Shown: positions 1 through 7,913, counted from the stretch's first letter. The stretch: 29,466 nt of DNA from JAQVUB01 sp033809415 (GCA_033809415.1 JAPXLT010000021.1:1-29466), one strand, 5' to 3'. The notes: generated by a model not told the origin, from the sequence alone. Translations and numbers: made by a program.

Positions 1-259
1 GAATTGCAAATAACAGGATTAAGATATAGGCGGCTCGACCAATGTATTTATCCAGCTTCGAGGCTGGTATCGCCGACCCCTCTGGTAGGCAGCGATTGAG
101 TTTTTGTTCAAGTGATGAAGCACGGATCAAACGACTGACCAGACCGGATACGTAAATCGCAATTAGCCATCCAGCGGCAAGAATGGCAATTGCCTTGACC
201 AGCACCAGGATGTTGCTGTCGACAATCATTTGCCAGACATCTTGAAAAAACTCTCCCAT
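1..259 (-). CDS. MscS-type mechanosensitive channel, N-terminal fragment (window edge)
   Basis: Reading the minus strand from the ATG at 259 gives an open frame of 86 codons that runs off the window. A hydrophobic helix (about residues 16-35, VLVKAIAILAAGWLIAIYVS) is followed by a charged linker, then KLDKYIGRAAYILILLFAI, which starts a second membrane helix. This pattern (KAI..L..GW..A......RLIR, then a second helix after KLDKYIG) is what I associate with the N-terminal 'conserved TM helix' region of small MscS-family channels, which open under membrane tension to release solutes. An AAAGGAG Shine-Dalgarno at 267-273 supports the start. The conserved pore-lining helix and beta domain would lie outside the window, so the family call rests on the N-terminus only. 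Confidence 0.6.
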   Translation of the reverse strand, partial: MGEFFQDVWQMIVDSNILVLVKAIAILAAGWLIAIYVSGLVSRLIRASSLEQKLNRCLPEGSAIPASKLDKYIGRAAYILILLFAI

Positions 260-592
260 TTTCGTTCTCCTTTGTTGTAACGTGATTGACGCGTCGCAGA
301 TGAAAACATCTTGGATGGACCTCCTGTCAAAATACAGCAAGACCGATGATCCAAGGTAACAACTTTTAAAGTATACTTCTTTCCCGGATTTGCAATCCAT
401 AAAGGGAGTGCTTTTCCTGCATTAGCGTCCCAGTGGCGTTTTTTTTTCGAAATTGAATTTCGGGCGATGAAGCGATATATTCTCTCGAATACAGTCGCAG
501 GCAACGGACTTGATTCCACAACCCAAGCAAATTAAACCAACCAAATTTTTTCTGAGCAGGGGGGGAGGAACCGCCCCTGCTTATTTCGAAAA
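260..592. other. Intergenic region between divergent mscS-like and kinase genes
   Basis: No convincing gene is seen. On the minus strand a TATACT hexamer at 370-375 could be the -10 box for the channel gene, but no good -35 lies at the right distance. At 555-581 an 8-bp stem (AGCAGGGG at 555-562 with CCCCTGCT at 574-581) encloses a purine-rich GGGAGGAA. That resembles a ribosome-binding site, but it lies 22 bases before the ATG at 593. Neither side of the hairpin has a T-tract, so it is not a typical intrinsic terminator. Confidence 0.5.
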
Positions 593-1384
593 ATGCAAGA
601 AGGTCAGAAATTTATCACAGGTCGTTGGAAGGGGCTGGTACGCGAAGGATGGGAGGAGGTGTTTTCCGACATCCCGCGACTGGCTAATTCTGGCGAAGTC
701 ATTGTTGACAAACCGGATCGGATGGTTCGGCGCATTGAAACCCCGCAAGGGGTGATTTATTACAAACATATCTGTGGCACCGGGACTGGACGCAGCTGGT
801 ATTTTTTGAAAAGCCTATTACGAACTCCCCGTTCGTTGGCAGTCTGGCGTGTTTCCGAGCAGATGCGGTTGGCAGGGGTGGGCTGTCCGCTGCCGTTGCT
901 GGCAGTGCATTCCTGCCGCCTTTCATCATTTTGTTTCGAGGACATCCTGGTGACTGCCGAGGTTCCTTTTCCGAGAGTCAGTGATCTGTTGAGGAATGCC
1001 GACAGTGATGTCCTGCGTTCGCAGATACTGCAAAAAGCAGGGCAGGGCATCCGTGAGTTGCATGAAAAAGGCTTTGTGCACGGGGATTGCCTGCCCGGTA
1101 ATATCTGTATGGATGACGAAAAAAAACTGATTTTCCTGGATAATGACCGAACCCGGGGAAAAAGGTCTTTTTTATCTCGTCGTGCGCAATTATGGAATCT
1201 CATTCAATTTTGCTCGAGGACGACGAAATATCTTGTGGATATGCACTTGCTTTCCGCATTTTGGGCAGGATATTATTGGTGTGATCCGCGACCTGTGGCA
1301 GTGCTTGAAAATGAACAACGTCAGATGCTGGGAAAACTCCGTCAACGGATTGCCCAGCTTGAACAGGAGCAGAGGAAAAGTTAG
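593..1384 (+). CDS. Lipopolysaccharide kinase, Kdo/WaaP family
   Basis: The 263-aa protein has the fold signatures of the Kdo/WaaP kinase family (Pfam Kdo), which phosphorylates sugars of the LPS inner core at the cytoplasmic face of the inner membrane. Visible elements are the N-terminal strand RRIETPQGVIYYKHI with the likely ATP-binding lysine K58, the catalytic loop HGDCLPGN (H163, D165, N170) and the metal-binding FLDND (D183/D185). RWKGLVREGWEEVF near the N-terminus is also typical. The length is normal for the family. The start at 593 is the first possible start codon of the frame, and no Shine-Dalgarno sits at the right distance. The neighbours are glycosyltransferases, which fits LPS or another glycan as substrate. 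The exact acceptor sugar cannot be read from sequence. Confidence 0.82.
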   Translation: MQEGQKFITGRWKGLVREGWEEVFSDIPRLANSGEVIVDKPDRMVRRIETPQGVIYYKHICGTGTGRSWYFLKSLLRTPRSLAVWRVSEQMRLAGVGCPLPLLAVHSCRLSSFCFEDILVTAEVPFPRVSDLLRNADSDVLRSQILQKAGQGIRELHEKGFVHGDCLPGNICMDDEKKLIFLDNDRTRGKRSFLSRRAQLWNLIQFCSRTTKYLVDMHLLSAFWAGYYWCDPRPVAVLENEQRQMLGKLRQRIAQLEQEQRKS

Positions 1385-1395
1385 TCTTGCTATGC

Positions 1396-1411
1396 CTGCT
1401 TTGCAAAGCAG
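1396..1411. repeat. Perfect 16-bp palindrome after the kinase gene
   Basis: CTGCTTTGCAAAGCAG is its own reverse complement and lies 11 bases after the kinase stop codon. It has no T-tract, so it is a poor intrinsic terminator. It could be a binding site for a dimeric protein or a chance dyad. Confidence 0.4.
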
Positions 1412-1546
1412 CGTAATCGTCAAGTCTATCAATGCTTATCGGCACAGGTGGTTTTGAAAGTGGTCAATTAAGAAATGTAAGCAGATGCCTGCCAGCTATT
1501 TGTCAGGGGAATCAGCACACTAGAGCAAACACACAAGGAGCGAACA

Positions 1547-2473
1547 TTGAATAACAAAATTCATATTGCACTGGCAACCGATGACAATTATGTTTATTTT
1601 GCGCTGATTGTTCTCACTTCCATCGTTTTAAATCACAGTGACGGAACTCCGATCGTCGTTCACATTTTAACTGGTGGTTTGCAGGCGGAACAAGCCAGCC
1701 GCTTTGAGGTCTTTTCGAAATATGGTATGGAAATAGATATTCTCACCATCGATATTGACCGTTTTTCCAAGCGATGGAATACTGCGCGACCGACCTATTT
1801 CCGTTTGGAGTTGCCTGAACTACTTCCAACTGTCAGTCGTGTGATTTATTTGGATTGTGATGTTGTTGTGCTGGACGAAATATCCAAATTATGGAAATTG
1901 GATTTACATGGGCATCCACTGGGAGCGATTGGTGACCGCGTTGGTCTGGACCCCGCCCGCAACATGAATCTTCCCCCGGAGCGTTATTTCAATGCAGGAG
2001 TTTTGTTGCTGGACCTAGAACGTATGCGAGAACAGAATGCTGTGGAAAAATGCAATGATTTATGGATACGGCACAGGTCTGAAATCAAAGTTGCCGACCA
2101 GGGGTTGCTGAACAAGTGTTTTTGTGACGATATGGAGCTGCTGCCTCAAAAGTGGAATATCATCAACTCGGTATACCGCAATCCGCCTGTTCCTGGCATG
2201 TACACTGCCGAGGAAGTGACTGAGGCCATACGTCATCCGGGCATTGTCCATTTTACGGGGGCCCATAAGCCATGGCTTCTCCTGAAGCGCTTTCATCACC
2301 CGTATGCTTATACCTTCTGTCAATATGCACGTCGTGCCCCCATACCACGAAGCAAGAAAATCAAATACTGGCTGAAACAGTACCTGAATGGTTTCTTTAT
2401 CGATTCTAAAAAGCAGCGTCCATGGAAGCGATCCGACATAGTCAAATTCCCAATGCCACCGGAATTGGAATAA
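1547..2473 (+). CDS. Family 8 glycosyltransferase (LgtC-like)
   Basis: The 308-aa protein is a GT8 retaining glycosyltransferase, the family of LgtC and WaaJ/WaaI/WaaO that adds galactose or glucose from a UDP-sugar to LPS core or other glycans. Family features are IHIALATDDNYVYFALIVLTSI at the N-terminus, the metal/UDP-binding DxD in YLDCDVVVLD (D103, D105), YFNAGVLLLDL (147-157), ADQGLLNK (183-190) and the C-terminal HFTGAHKPW (235-243), all in the expected order. The start is TTG at 1547, preceded at six bases by AAGGAG (1535-1540). No in-frame ATG competes at the N-terminus, so a TTG start is well supported. The gene lies 162 bp after the kinase gene and is probably part of the same LPS-decoration locus. 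Confidence 0.88.
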   Translation: MNNKIHIALATDDNYVYFALIVLTSIVLNHSDGTPIVVHILTGGLQAEQASRFEVFSKYGMEIDILTIDIDRFSKRWNTARPTYFRLELPELLPTVSRVIYLDCDVVVLDEISKLWKLDLHGHPLGAIGDRVGLDPARNMNLPPERYFNAGVLLLDLERMREQNAVEKCNDLWIRHRSEIKVADQGLLNKCFCDDMELLPQKWNIINSVYRNPPVPGMYTAEEVTEAIRHPGIVHFTGAHKPWLLLKRFHHPYAYTFCQYARRAPIPRSKKIKYWLKQYLNGFFIDSKKQRPWKRSDIVKFPMPPELE

Positions 2474-2496
2474 CCTAGCGTGAACCGAATGCCCAC

Positions 2497-2550
2497 AACC
2501 CATTTTTTGTCCACGGAAAGCACAGAAAACGCGGAAAATTTGTAGGGTTG
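2497..2550 (+). repeat. Dispersed 'cacgaaaag' spacer repeat, copy 1
   Basis: The stretch begins AACCCATTTTTTG, continues with short near-repeats (CCACGGAAAG, CACAGAAAAC, GCGGAAAA) and ends TTTGTAGGGTTG. An inverted copy lies at 15472-15520 and related copies at 18847-18900, 23811-23930 and 28420-28470, always between genes. It has no coding capacity. Confidence 0.75.
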
Positions 2551-2616
2551 GTGCTTTGACGGATGAGCCTGCTCTACCAAAATTCTTGTGTGTCAAGACC
2601 GATTTTACGCAATCGC

Positions 2617-2932
2617 GTCGGAGGCATCCAACGCCGGAGGCGTGGCACCATGAGTAACCCCGTGAAGCGAAGCGGAACCTGGGGCATGGCATCCCGCCAC
2701 CACCAAAGCCTCGGAGGCGGCACATGAACCGGCGCCAGCAATGCGTGCTGGAAGCAATGGGAAAACGTTGGCTTGCGCGTCTTCATTTGCCGCCGCACAT
2801 CCAAGTTGCGACAGCGCCGCCTCGATGCGGCGTAATGGTTTTGGGTGGGGGCCGACCCCAGGTTCCGCAGTACTCCGCACAGCTTCACCTAGTTGCTCAT
2901 GGTGCCGTCTCTCCGAGACTGGAGAAGTTTGA
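2617..2932. repeat. Long imperfect palindrome filling the GT8 to GT4-kinase spacer
   Basis: The two halves are imperfect inverted copies around a centre near 2772. GCGGAACCTGGGG at 2672-2684 is mirrored exactly by CCCCAGGTTCCGC at 2857-2869, and GGCACCATGAG at 2644-2654 by CTCATGGTGCC at 2896-2906, with further partial matches between. Open frames run through it on both strands, but they show no domain, no ribosome-binding site and only repeat-like Gly/Arg-rich sequence. I read it as a non-coding, possibly mobile, hairpin-forming element. It shares its architecture, but not obviously its sequence, with the element at 8060-8418. The rest of the 2474-3068 spacer holds dispersed-repeat copy 1 and nothing else recognisable. 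Confidence 0.65.
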
Positions 2933-3068
2933 CCGCGAGTATTACGAAAATTTTGCTGTTTTTTGCTTTGCCACAAGAGCCTGCTCTGGCATTTTTTGCA
3001 GAATCACAAAAATGGCCGTGGTTCCTTTTTTTTGCGTTTCTGGTAAATTTTCTTTTGCTGTTAATCCC

Positions 3069-5069
3069 ATGAAAATCCTGTTTGCCCTTTACAAATACTT
3101 CCCCTGGGGGGGGCTTCAGAAAGACACCTTGCGTTTTGCGATGGAGGCAGTCCGGCGCGGTCATCAGGTGACCATTTTCACGACCGAATGGACTGGGGAT
3201 CGTCCGGATTGCAGTCTGCATGTCGAAATTGTACCCATCCGCGCCATGACCAATCATCGGGCGATGGACAAGTTTGCCAAGGCTTTCCTGGAATACCGTT
3301 ATCAGCATTCATTTGATGTTACCCTGGCAATGAACCGCATTCCAGGAGCGGACTTTTACTTTGCCGCAGATTCTTGCATGGCAAGCTGGATGCCCACCAA
3401 ACATAGTGCTTTTTTTCTGAAAACGATCCCAAGATATCGCACCTATCTTCGGCATGAACGGGAAATCGCCGATCCGCTCGCTAATACCCGGATTATGTAT
3501 ATTGCCCCTCCTCAAAAACAGGAGTTCATGCAGGCATATCGGCTTCCTGAGGAACGTTTCATTTATCTGCCACCAGGAATGGACCCGCGTTGCCGACGCC
3601 CGGAGAATGCCGACGAACTTCGGCGCAACAAGCGCATGGAATTCGGTTTGGCCGATGATGATATCATGCTGATTGAAGTCGGCACCAATCTCTGGCGCAA
3701 GGGAGTTGACCGAGTGCTGCATGCTGTAGCTGAGTTGCCGGAGTCTATTCGCAGGCGATGCCGTTTTTTTCTGGCAGGAAACGATTCAGCGGAAAAGCTG
3801 CAGAAACTGGCGCTTTCCTGCAAGGCGGCGGATCGAGTTACCTTTCTTGGCCCGCGTGATGATGTCCCTGAATTGCTTCTTGCCGCCGATGTCATGGTTC
3901 ATCCGGCGCGGGAGGAGGGAACCGGCACCGTTCTTATCGAGGGGCTCGCTGCAGGACTGCCGGTTATTTGCTCCGCAGCCTGCGGCTTCAGCTCATTTGT
4001 GCAGGAAGCAACGCAGACGGCCATCCCGGAACCGTTTGCCCAGGAAAAACTGAATAAAATGCTGGTCGAAGTCATCGAAAAATTACCGGGACTGGCAGCA
4101 AGAACGATCACTTTCGCACAAAACCAGGATTTTTGCGGACGCAATCAGGTTGCTATTGACGCGATGGAAGCGTTTGCCGTCCAAAAACAGCAGTTAAATC
4201 TATCGGCCATGTATGATTTTTCAGCCAATGACAAGCTTATGCGGAGCCGGGATTTCTACGGAACACGCCACGGTTTCGCCACAGTGAAGACCGCTGAAGT
4301 CAAATGGACGATGCTGTCCAGTCTGCCTTTGGAATTACTACAGGAAATCCTTGCCTGTCATCAGAAGAGCTGCTCCGATGGTTCCTTTTTGAAAAGCGAT
4401 GCGAAGCGCAGGATAACCCGTGTGCGTTGCCGGAACCATTCCTATATTGTCAAGGAATTCTGCAAAGATTTTGTCTGGGCAGGGCATCGGCATGGGCGTT
4501 CCGCATGGAAAAACAGCCAACGTTTGCGGGGATACACCGCTCCCTGCCTGGCCTGGTTGCGGACGAAAGGCCAGAAAAGTTTTCTGATTTTCAGTGATCT
4601 TGGACAGCTGAATCTGTATAAAAGAGATCATCATCAACGTGAGGATTTGCAGGACATCTATGACGGGGCGGGGCAGCTGCTTGCAGAACTGCATGCCTGC
4701 GGCGTATATCATGCAGACACAAAAACAGCGAATTTTGTGATCAATGACTTATGTCCTTGGATAGATCGCCAAGTCCTTCTTGTCGATTGTGACCAAGTGC
4801 GCCTTTACCGCAACCTGCCAAATTCCCGGCGGATTAAAAACCTGGGACAATTTCTGGCAACGACTGGCCATCTTCCCGCAGAACAGAAAAAAACGTTGAT
4901 TCAAACGTTTTTACATGCGTATGGCAACCATGCAGGACTCTCTGTCGATGAAATAAATGCCTTGCTCGAACAAGTCAATCAGCAAATCCATACCGGAAAA
5001 ATTTCAGAAAACAACCATCGGGAAAAGGTGGACTTCAAAATAGAATGTGAATTTTTGGAATCGGCATAG
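3069..5069 (+). CDS. Two-domain protein: WaaG-like GT4 glycosyltransferase fused to WaaP-like kinase
   Basis: The 666-aa protein joins two LPS-core enzymes. Residues 1-375 resemble WaaG, which adds the first glucose to heptose II: MKILFALYKYFPWGGLQKD at the start, YFAADSC (97-103), PRYRTYLRHE (121-130), an LPPG motif (167-170), GTNLWRKGVDRVL (205-217) and the nucleotide-sugar EX7E motif E283/E291 in EEGTGTVLIEG. Residues from about 435 resemble a Kdo/WaaP kinase: SYIVKEF with ATP lysine K462, catalytic loop HADTKTAN (H548, D550, N555) with Ala replacing the usual Gly, and VDCDQ (D573/D575). In the enterobacterial waa clusters these are separate genes. The start at 3069 is chosen because MKIL begins the first beta strand; the frame is open back to 2724, but through palindromic repeat DNA. 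No clear Shine-Dalgarno precedes it. A start at 3012 is the alternative. Confidence 0.8.
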   Translation: MKILFALYKYFPWGGLQKDTLRFAMEAVRRGHQVTIFTTEWTGDRPDCSLHVEIVPIRAMTNHRAMDKFAKAFLEYRYQHSFDVTLAMNRIPGADFYFAADSCMASWMPTKHSAFFLKTIPRYRTYLRHEREIADPLANTRIMYIAPPQKQEFMQAYRLPEERFIYLPPGMDPRCRRPENADELRRNKRMEFGLADDDIMLIEVGTNLWRKGVDRVLHAVAELPESIRRRCRFFLAGNDSAEKLQKLALSCKAADRVTFLGPRDDVPELLLAADVMVHPAREEGTGTVLIEGLAAGLPVICSAACGFSSFVQEATQTAIPEPFAQEKLNKMLVEVIEKLPGLAARTITFAQNQDFCGRNQVAIDAMEAFAVQKQQLNLSAMYDFSANDKLMRSRDFYGTRHGFATVKTAEVKWTMLSSLPLELLQEILACHQKSCSDGSFLKSDAKRRITRVRCRNHSYIVKEFCKDFVWAGHRHGRSAWKNSQRLRGYTAPCLAWLRTKGQKSFLIFSDLGQLNLYKRDHHQREDLQDIYDGAGQLLAELHACGVYHADTKTANFVINDLCPWIDRQVLLVDCDQVRLYRNLPNSRRIKNLGQFLATTGHLPAEQKKTLIQTFLHAYGNHAGLSVDEINALLEQVNQQIHTGKISENNHREKVDFKIECEFLESA

Positions 5070-5106
5070 AATTCCACCATATCAAAGCCATCAGAAAGGC
5101 AACGAA

Positions 5107-6132
5107 ATGAAAAAAATCGCTATAGTTTCCTGTTGGTTTGGCCCTGCCTATCCTAATTATTTTAATTTATGGTTAAAATCAGTAGCCATGAACCCTGATA
5201 TTGATTTTCTCTGTTTTGGCGATAATCACCCACAATTGCCGACTCCTAAAAATTTTTCTTTTACGCATCTCCCTCTGCATGAATTTGAGATGCTAGCAAG
5301 AGCCAAGTTGACTACACCGGCAATTAATATTACCCGTCCATATAAAGTGTGTGATTTCAAACCAATGTATGGAGATATATTTTCTGATTTTCTACACGAG
5401 CATGATTTTTGGGGTCATTGTGATTTGGATTTGATCTTTGGCAAACTGCGAGACTTTCTGACAGAGGATCGGTTGAATGCATACGATAAAATCTTTGCAA
5501 ACGGACATTTGTCACTGTACCGAAATACTCCAGAAGTAAATATGCGATGGCGTATTCCAGATGCCAAATTTGATGTGAACATGGTTTTGGCCAGTCCGTT
5601 GAATTTTGCCTTTGATGAATGGGATGGCATCTATAATATTTACATGATCAATGGCTTTAAATTTTTCCGTGACATCGAGTTTTTGGATCCAAGACCAGGC
5701 ACTAAGAGATTTCGCTTTGTCCAACGCAGCAACCCAAAATACGAGCGTTGCCCGAAAGATTATCCCCATCAGGTCTTTTATTGGGAAAACGGACGTGTTT
5801 TCAGGGCGTTTATTGATGAAACCGAAGTCATCAAAGCCGAGGAGTTTGCTTATATGCATTTTCAAAAACGACATTTTCCTCCCCCAGCGGAAACCGTTGT
5901 CGAAGGGACTGCCTTTTTTTGTACCCCACAAGGTTTTTTGCCAAAGCCAACGGCAGGCTTGCCTTCGCGTGAAGAAATCCTCGAATATAACCCATATCCA
6001 GGTAAAATTTACGAGGCATGGGAAATCTGGTGGAGCAAAAAGAAAAGGAAGTTCCGGCACCTCACCAGGCGGTCTTCGTTCGCCCCAAAATCGTTAAAAA
6101 TAAAGGGAAAATCCTGGAGGGGAGAAAACTGA
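5107..6132 (+). CDS. DUF6625-type protein, putative glycosyltransferase
   Basis: The 341-aa protein starts MKKIAIVSCWFGPAYPNYFNLWLKS and contains FWGHCDLDLIFGKL (101-114), with a DxD-like D106/D108 as in GT-A glycosyltransferases. This matches my recollection of DUF6625 proteins found in polysaccharide gene clusters; no biochemical function is assigned with certainty. The start ATG at 5107 follows GAAAGG (5094-5099) at a good distance; the frame is open further upstream but overlaps the previous gene. The coding DNA is visibly more A/T-rich than the GT4-kinase gene before it, which hints at separate acquisition. The last 30 or so residues are strongly basic (SKKKRKFRHLTRR, then KIKGKSWRG). 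The stop codon sits exactly at the edge of a kinase-gene fragment (6131 on), so the tail may be a rearrangement product. Confidence 0.65.
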   Translation: MKKIAIVSCWFGPAYPNYFNLWLKSVAMNPDIDFLCFGDNHPQLPTPKNFSFTHLPLHEFEMLARAKLTTPAINITRPYKVCDFKPMYGDIFSDFLHEHDFWGHCDLDLIFGKLRDFLTEDRLNAYDKIFANGHLSLYRNTPEVNMRWRIPDAKFDVNMVLASPLNFAFDEWDGIYNIYMINGFKFFRDIEFLDPRPGTKRFRFVQRSNPKYERCPKDYPHQVFYWENGRVFRAFIDETEVIKAEEFAYMHFQKRHFPPPAETVVEGTAFFCTPQGFLPKPTAGLPSREEILEYNPYPGKIYEAWEIWWSKKKRKFRHLTRRSSFAPKSLKIKGKSWRGEN

Positions 6133-6212
6133 CAACCACACAGGGTTCTCCATCGATGAAATGAATGCCTCGCTCGGACAAGTCAATCAGCAAATCCATA
6201 CCGGAAAAATTC
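6131..6212 (+). pseudogene. Orphan 3' fragment of a GT4-kinase gene
   Basis: The DNA closely matches 4926-5010, the end of the GT4-kinase gene. In one frame it reads DNHTGFSIDEMNASLGQV, then NQQIHTGKI; the intact gene (residues 620-645) reads NHAGLSVDEINALLEQV, then NQQIHTGKI. It includes a stretch of more than 20 identical bases (CAAGTCAATCAGC and onward). Similarity starts at the stop codon of the DUF6625 gene and ends near 6212. No start codon or upstream part of the gene is present. It is a relic of a second copy of the fusion gene or its kinase domain. Confidence 0.8.
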
Positions 6213-6410
6213 CAAAATGGGCTTGTCTCGCAACCTTTGGGTTTTCCACAAGCCCAAAATAGTTTTTGTGAACCATTGGCTGCCAGCAGTTTCGTAACGG
6301 GAAATGCTCCGGACGCGATACTTCAAAAATGCATTTGCATGAATGTTTTCTAACCAGTCCGTGAAATGTTCTGATGGAGCAAGGAAATTTTGGCACATTT
6401 TCCATGTCAA
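6213..6410 (-). pseudogene. Orphan N-lobe fragment of a WaaP-like kinase, opposite strand
   Basis: The minus-strand frame from about 6410 reads ANAFLKYRVRSISRYETAG, then SQWFTKTI. This parallels the kinase N-lobe of the fusion protein (GSFLKSDAKRRITRVRC, then SYIVKEF), including the presumed ATP lysine. The resemblance stops near 6212, where the frame runs into the reverse complement of the other kinase fragment and ends at 6183. No catalytic loop is present. It lies 38 bp downstream of the GT2 gene on the same strand, so it probably was the next gene of that operon. The similarity is modest and I judged it by eye. Confidence 0.5.
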
Positions 6411-6447
6411 TCATTCTGATGAAAATCAAGGTATTCACTGACAGAAT

Positions 6448-7419
6448 TTACCATAGTGCTATTGTCCGATAAAAATTCCGCTCAAACAGTTTCAGGAGAA
6501 TACGGTGTTTGAGCTTTCCATACTGCGACAGCACCGGTTGCAGATGATTCTGGAAGAATGCTGAAGACATTAGGCGAGCAAGCTCGTTTTGCCGTTCATC
6601 ACTATTGGCCGAGAACTTCCTGATTGCCCAAAAATACTCAGCGGATTTTTCGGCGGCAAGCCATCGCGGTTGGTTGCAATGAATCGCCAAATTATCGAGC
6701 GTTTCAATTAGAAGGTGCAAACTGTGCAGCCGTTTCTCCAAAGGAATGGCATGAACAGTCGAGGCTGGATTTTGCCGGTAACAATAGGTCGCAAGATCAT
6801 AGTTAATGACAGTTCGCGGGCGAGCGAAAATAATAAAAGAATGCGTGAACAGGGTGTCCTGGGCATGACGGAGTTCGGCGTGAAAAATGAGCTTATGCTG
6901 GTGCAGAAGCGCGGTCGGAAAAAGCTTTGCCGTGCAGGTGCAAAAAAGCTTCTGATGAAGGCGCATGTGATCAATGCCCTGTTGAAAATCCGGCTGGTAT
7001 TGACCTTGGGGAGTACTGTAATGAATCCGCCCAGGCTGCCCCTCGTCGGAATACTGCCTGATGTTAGTGCAAACAAACTCGGCATTGCTCTGTCGCTGAA
7101 GGGCAAGAAGGTTGGCAACTGCATCCGGCAGAAGCCAGTCGTCGCCATCCAAAAACATGGTGTAGGGTGCAATGGTCTTGGACAACCCGGTATTACGAGC
7201 CACAGAAACACCGGCATTGACAGGCTGGTGAATAACCTGCAAGCGGGGATCACGGGCGACATATTCGTCCAAAATCATGCCGGAATCATCCGGGGAGGCA
7301 TCATTAATTGCCAGAACCTGAATGTTGCTGTGCGACTGATTAAGAACGCTGTCTAAACATTGTCGGAGGTATTTGCCGACTTTGTAGCAGGGAATGATGA
7401 TCGTGACGTCTGGGGTCAT
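6448..7419 (-). CDS. Family 2 glycosyltransferase
   Basis: The 323-aa protein is a GT-A fold GT2 enzyme. It begins VTIIIPCYKVGKYLRQCLDSVLNQ, followed by VLAINDASPDDSG (D40), NAGVSVARNTGL (68-79) and the metal-binding FLDGDDWL (D91, D93, D94). The C-terminal half is soluble-looking with no evident membrane segment. Such enzymes transfer a sugar from a nucleotide donor onto LPS, capsule or exopolysaccharide; donor and acceptor cannot be inferred. Its ATG at 7419 overlaps the stop of the upstream WaaG-like remnant (ATGA, 7416-7419), so translation was coupled and the pair form an operon. Downstream lies a kinase fragment on the same strand. Confidence 0.87.
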   Translation of the reverse strand: MTPDVTIIIPCYKVGKYLRQCLDSVLNQSHSNIQVLAINDASPDDSGMILDEYVARDPRLQVIHQPVNAGVSVARNTGLSKTIAPYTMFLDGDDWLLPDAVANLLALQRQSNAEFVCTNIRQYSDEGQPGRIHYSTPQGQYQPDFQQGIDHMRLHQKLFCTCTAKLFPTALLHQHKLIFHAELRHAQDTLFTHSFIIFARPRTVINYDLATYCYRQNPASTVHAIPLEKRLHSLHLLIETLDNLAIHCNQPRWLAAEKSAEYFWAIRKFSANSDERQNELARLMSSAFFQNHLQPVLSQYGKLKHRILLKLFERNFYRTIALW

Positions 7420-7913
7420 ATACTGCCTTTGCCTCGAACAAATTCTTCCATTGCATTAATCGCAACAGCGGAACGCCCACAGAAATCGCGGCTGGCAGCG
7501 TACTGTTGGATGTTTTTGCGCATTGCTGACAATTCGGGCAGCATTTTCATCACTTCTCTGTTAAGGACGCTCTGATCAAATGGCTCCGGAATAACAGGGC
7601 AGCCAGCTTCTGCGACATAAGGGGAAAAGCCACATGCTTCCGTACAGACAACCGGCAGAAAATTTGCAAGGGCTTCAACCAGAACGGTTCCTGTGCCTTC
7701 TTCCCGCGCCGGATGAATCATCAGGTTTGCTGCCGGAAGCAGGTCTGCGACATCATTGCGGGGCGGCAGCATGATAAGCCGGTCATGGACAAACGGGTAT
7801 TCACTTGTATAATCCTTGTGTCCGCGTTTGGCAGCTTCCGAGGCGAAGCGCAGGGCGTCTTTCCGCAAGTCGTCATACGGGAAAAACTTAAAAATCGAAA
7901 CTAAGAAGCGCAT
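7416..7913 (-). pseudogene. WaaG-like GT4 gene with in-frame internal deletion
   Basis: The 165-aa frame matches both ends of the intact WaaG-like domain at 3069-4190. Residues 1-33 (MRFLVSIFKFFPYDDLRKDA and on to KRGHK) match residues 1-33 there. From about residue 45, LPPRNDVADLLPAANLMIHP, the nucleotide-sugar EX7E segment (EEGTGTVLVEA) and the DFCGR....AINAMEEF tail match residues 260-370. About 220-240 residues between are missing, including most of the acceptor-binding N-terminal Rossmann domain and the start of the donor domain, yet the frame stays open. It keeps its ATGA overlap with the GT2 gene. It cannot be a normal GT4 enzyme; it may be a decaying gene or a small donor-domain protein. 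The start ATG at 7913 has no strong Shine-Dalgarno. Confidence 0.75.

Noticed and set aside
226..519. 97-residue minus-strand frame upstream of and overlapping the MscS-like gene
   Set aside because: No domain, no ribosome site, and it overlaps the better-supported channel gene start.
2724..3068. 115-residue N-terminal extension of the GT4-kinase protein
   Set aside because: It runs through a palindromic repeat element and precedes the natural first beta strand MKILFALY; no family member has it.
6715..7356. 213-residue plus-strand frame
   Set aside because: It is the shadow of the GT2 gene, which has clear motifs on the minus strand.
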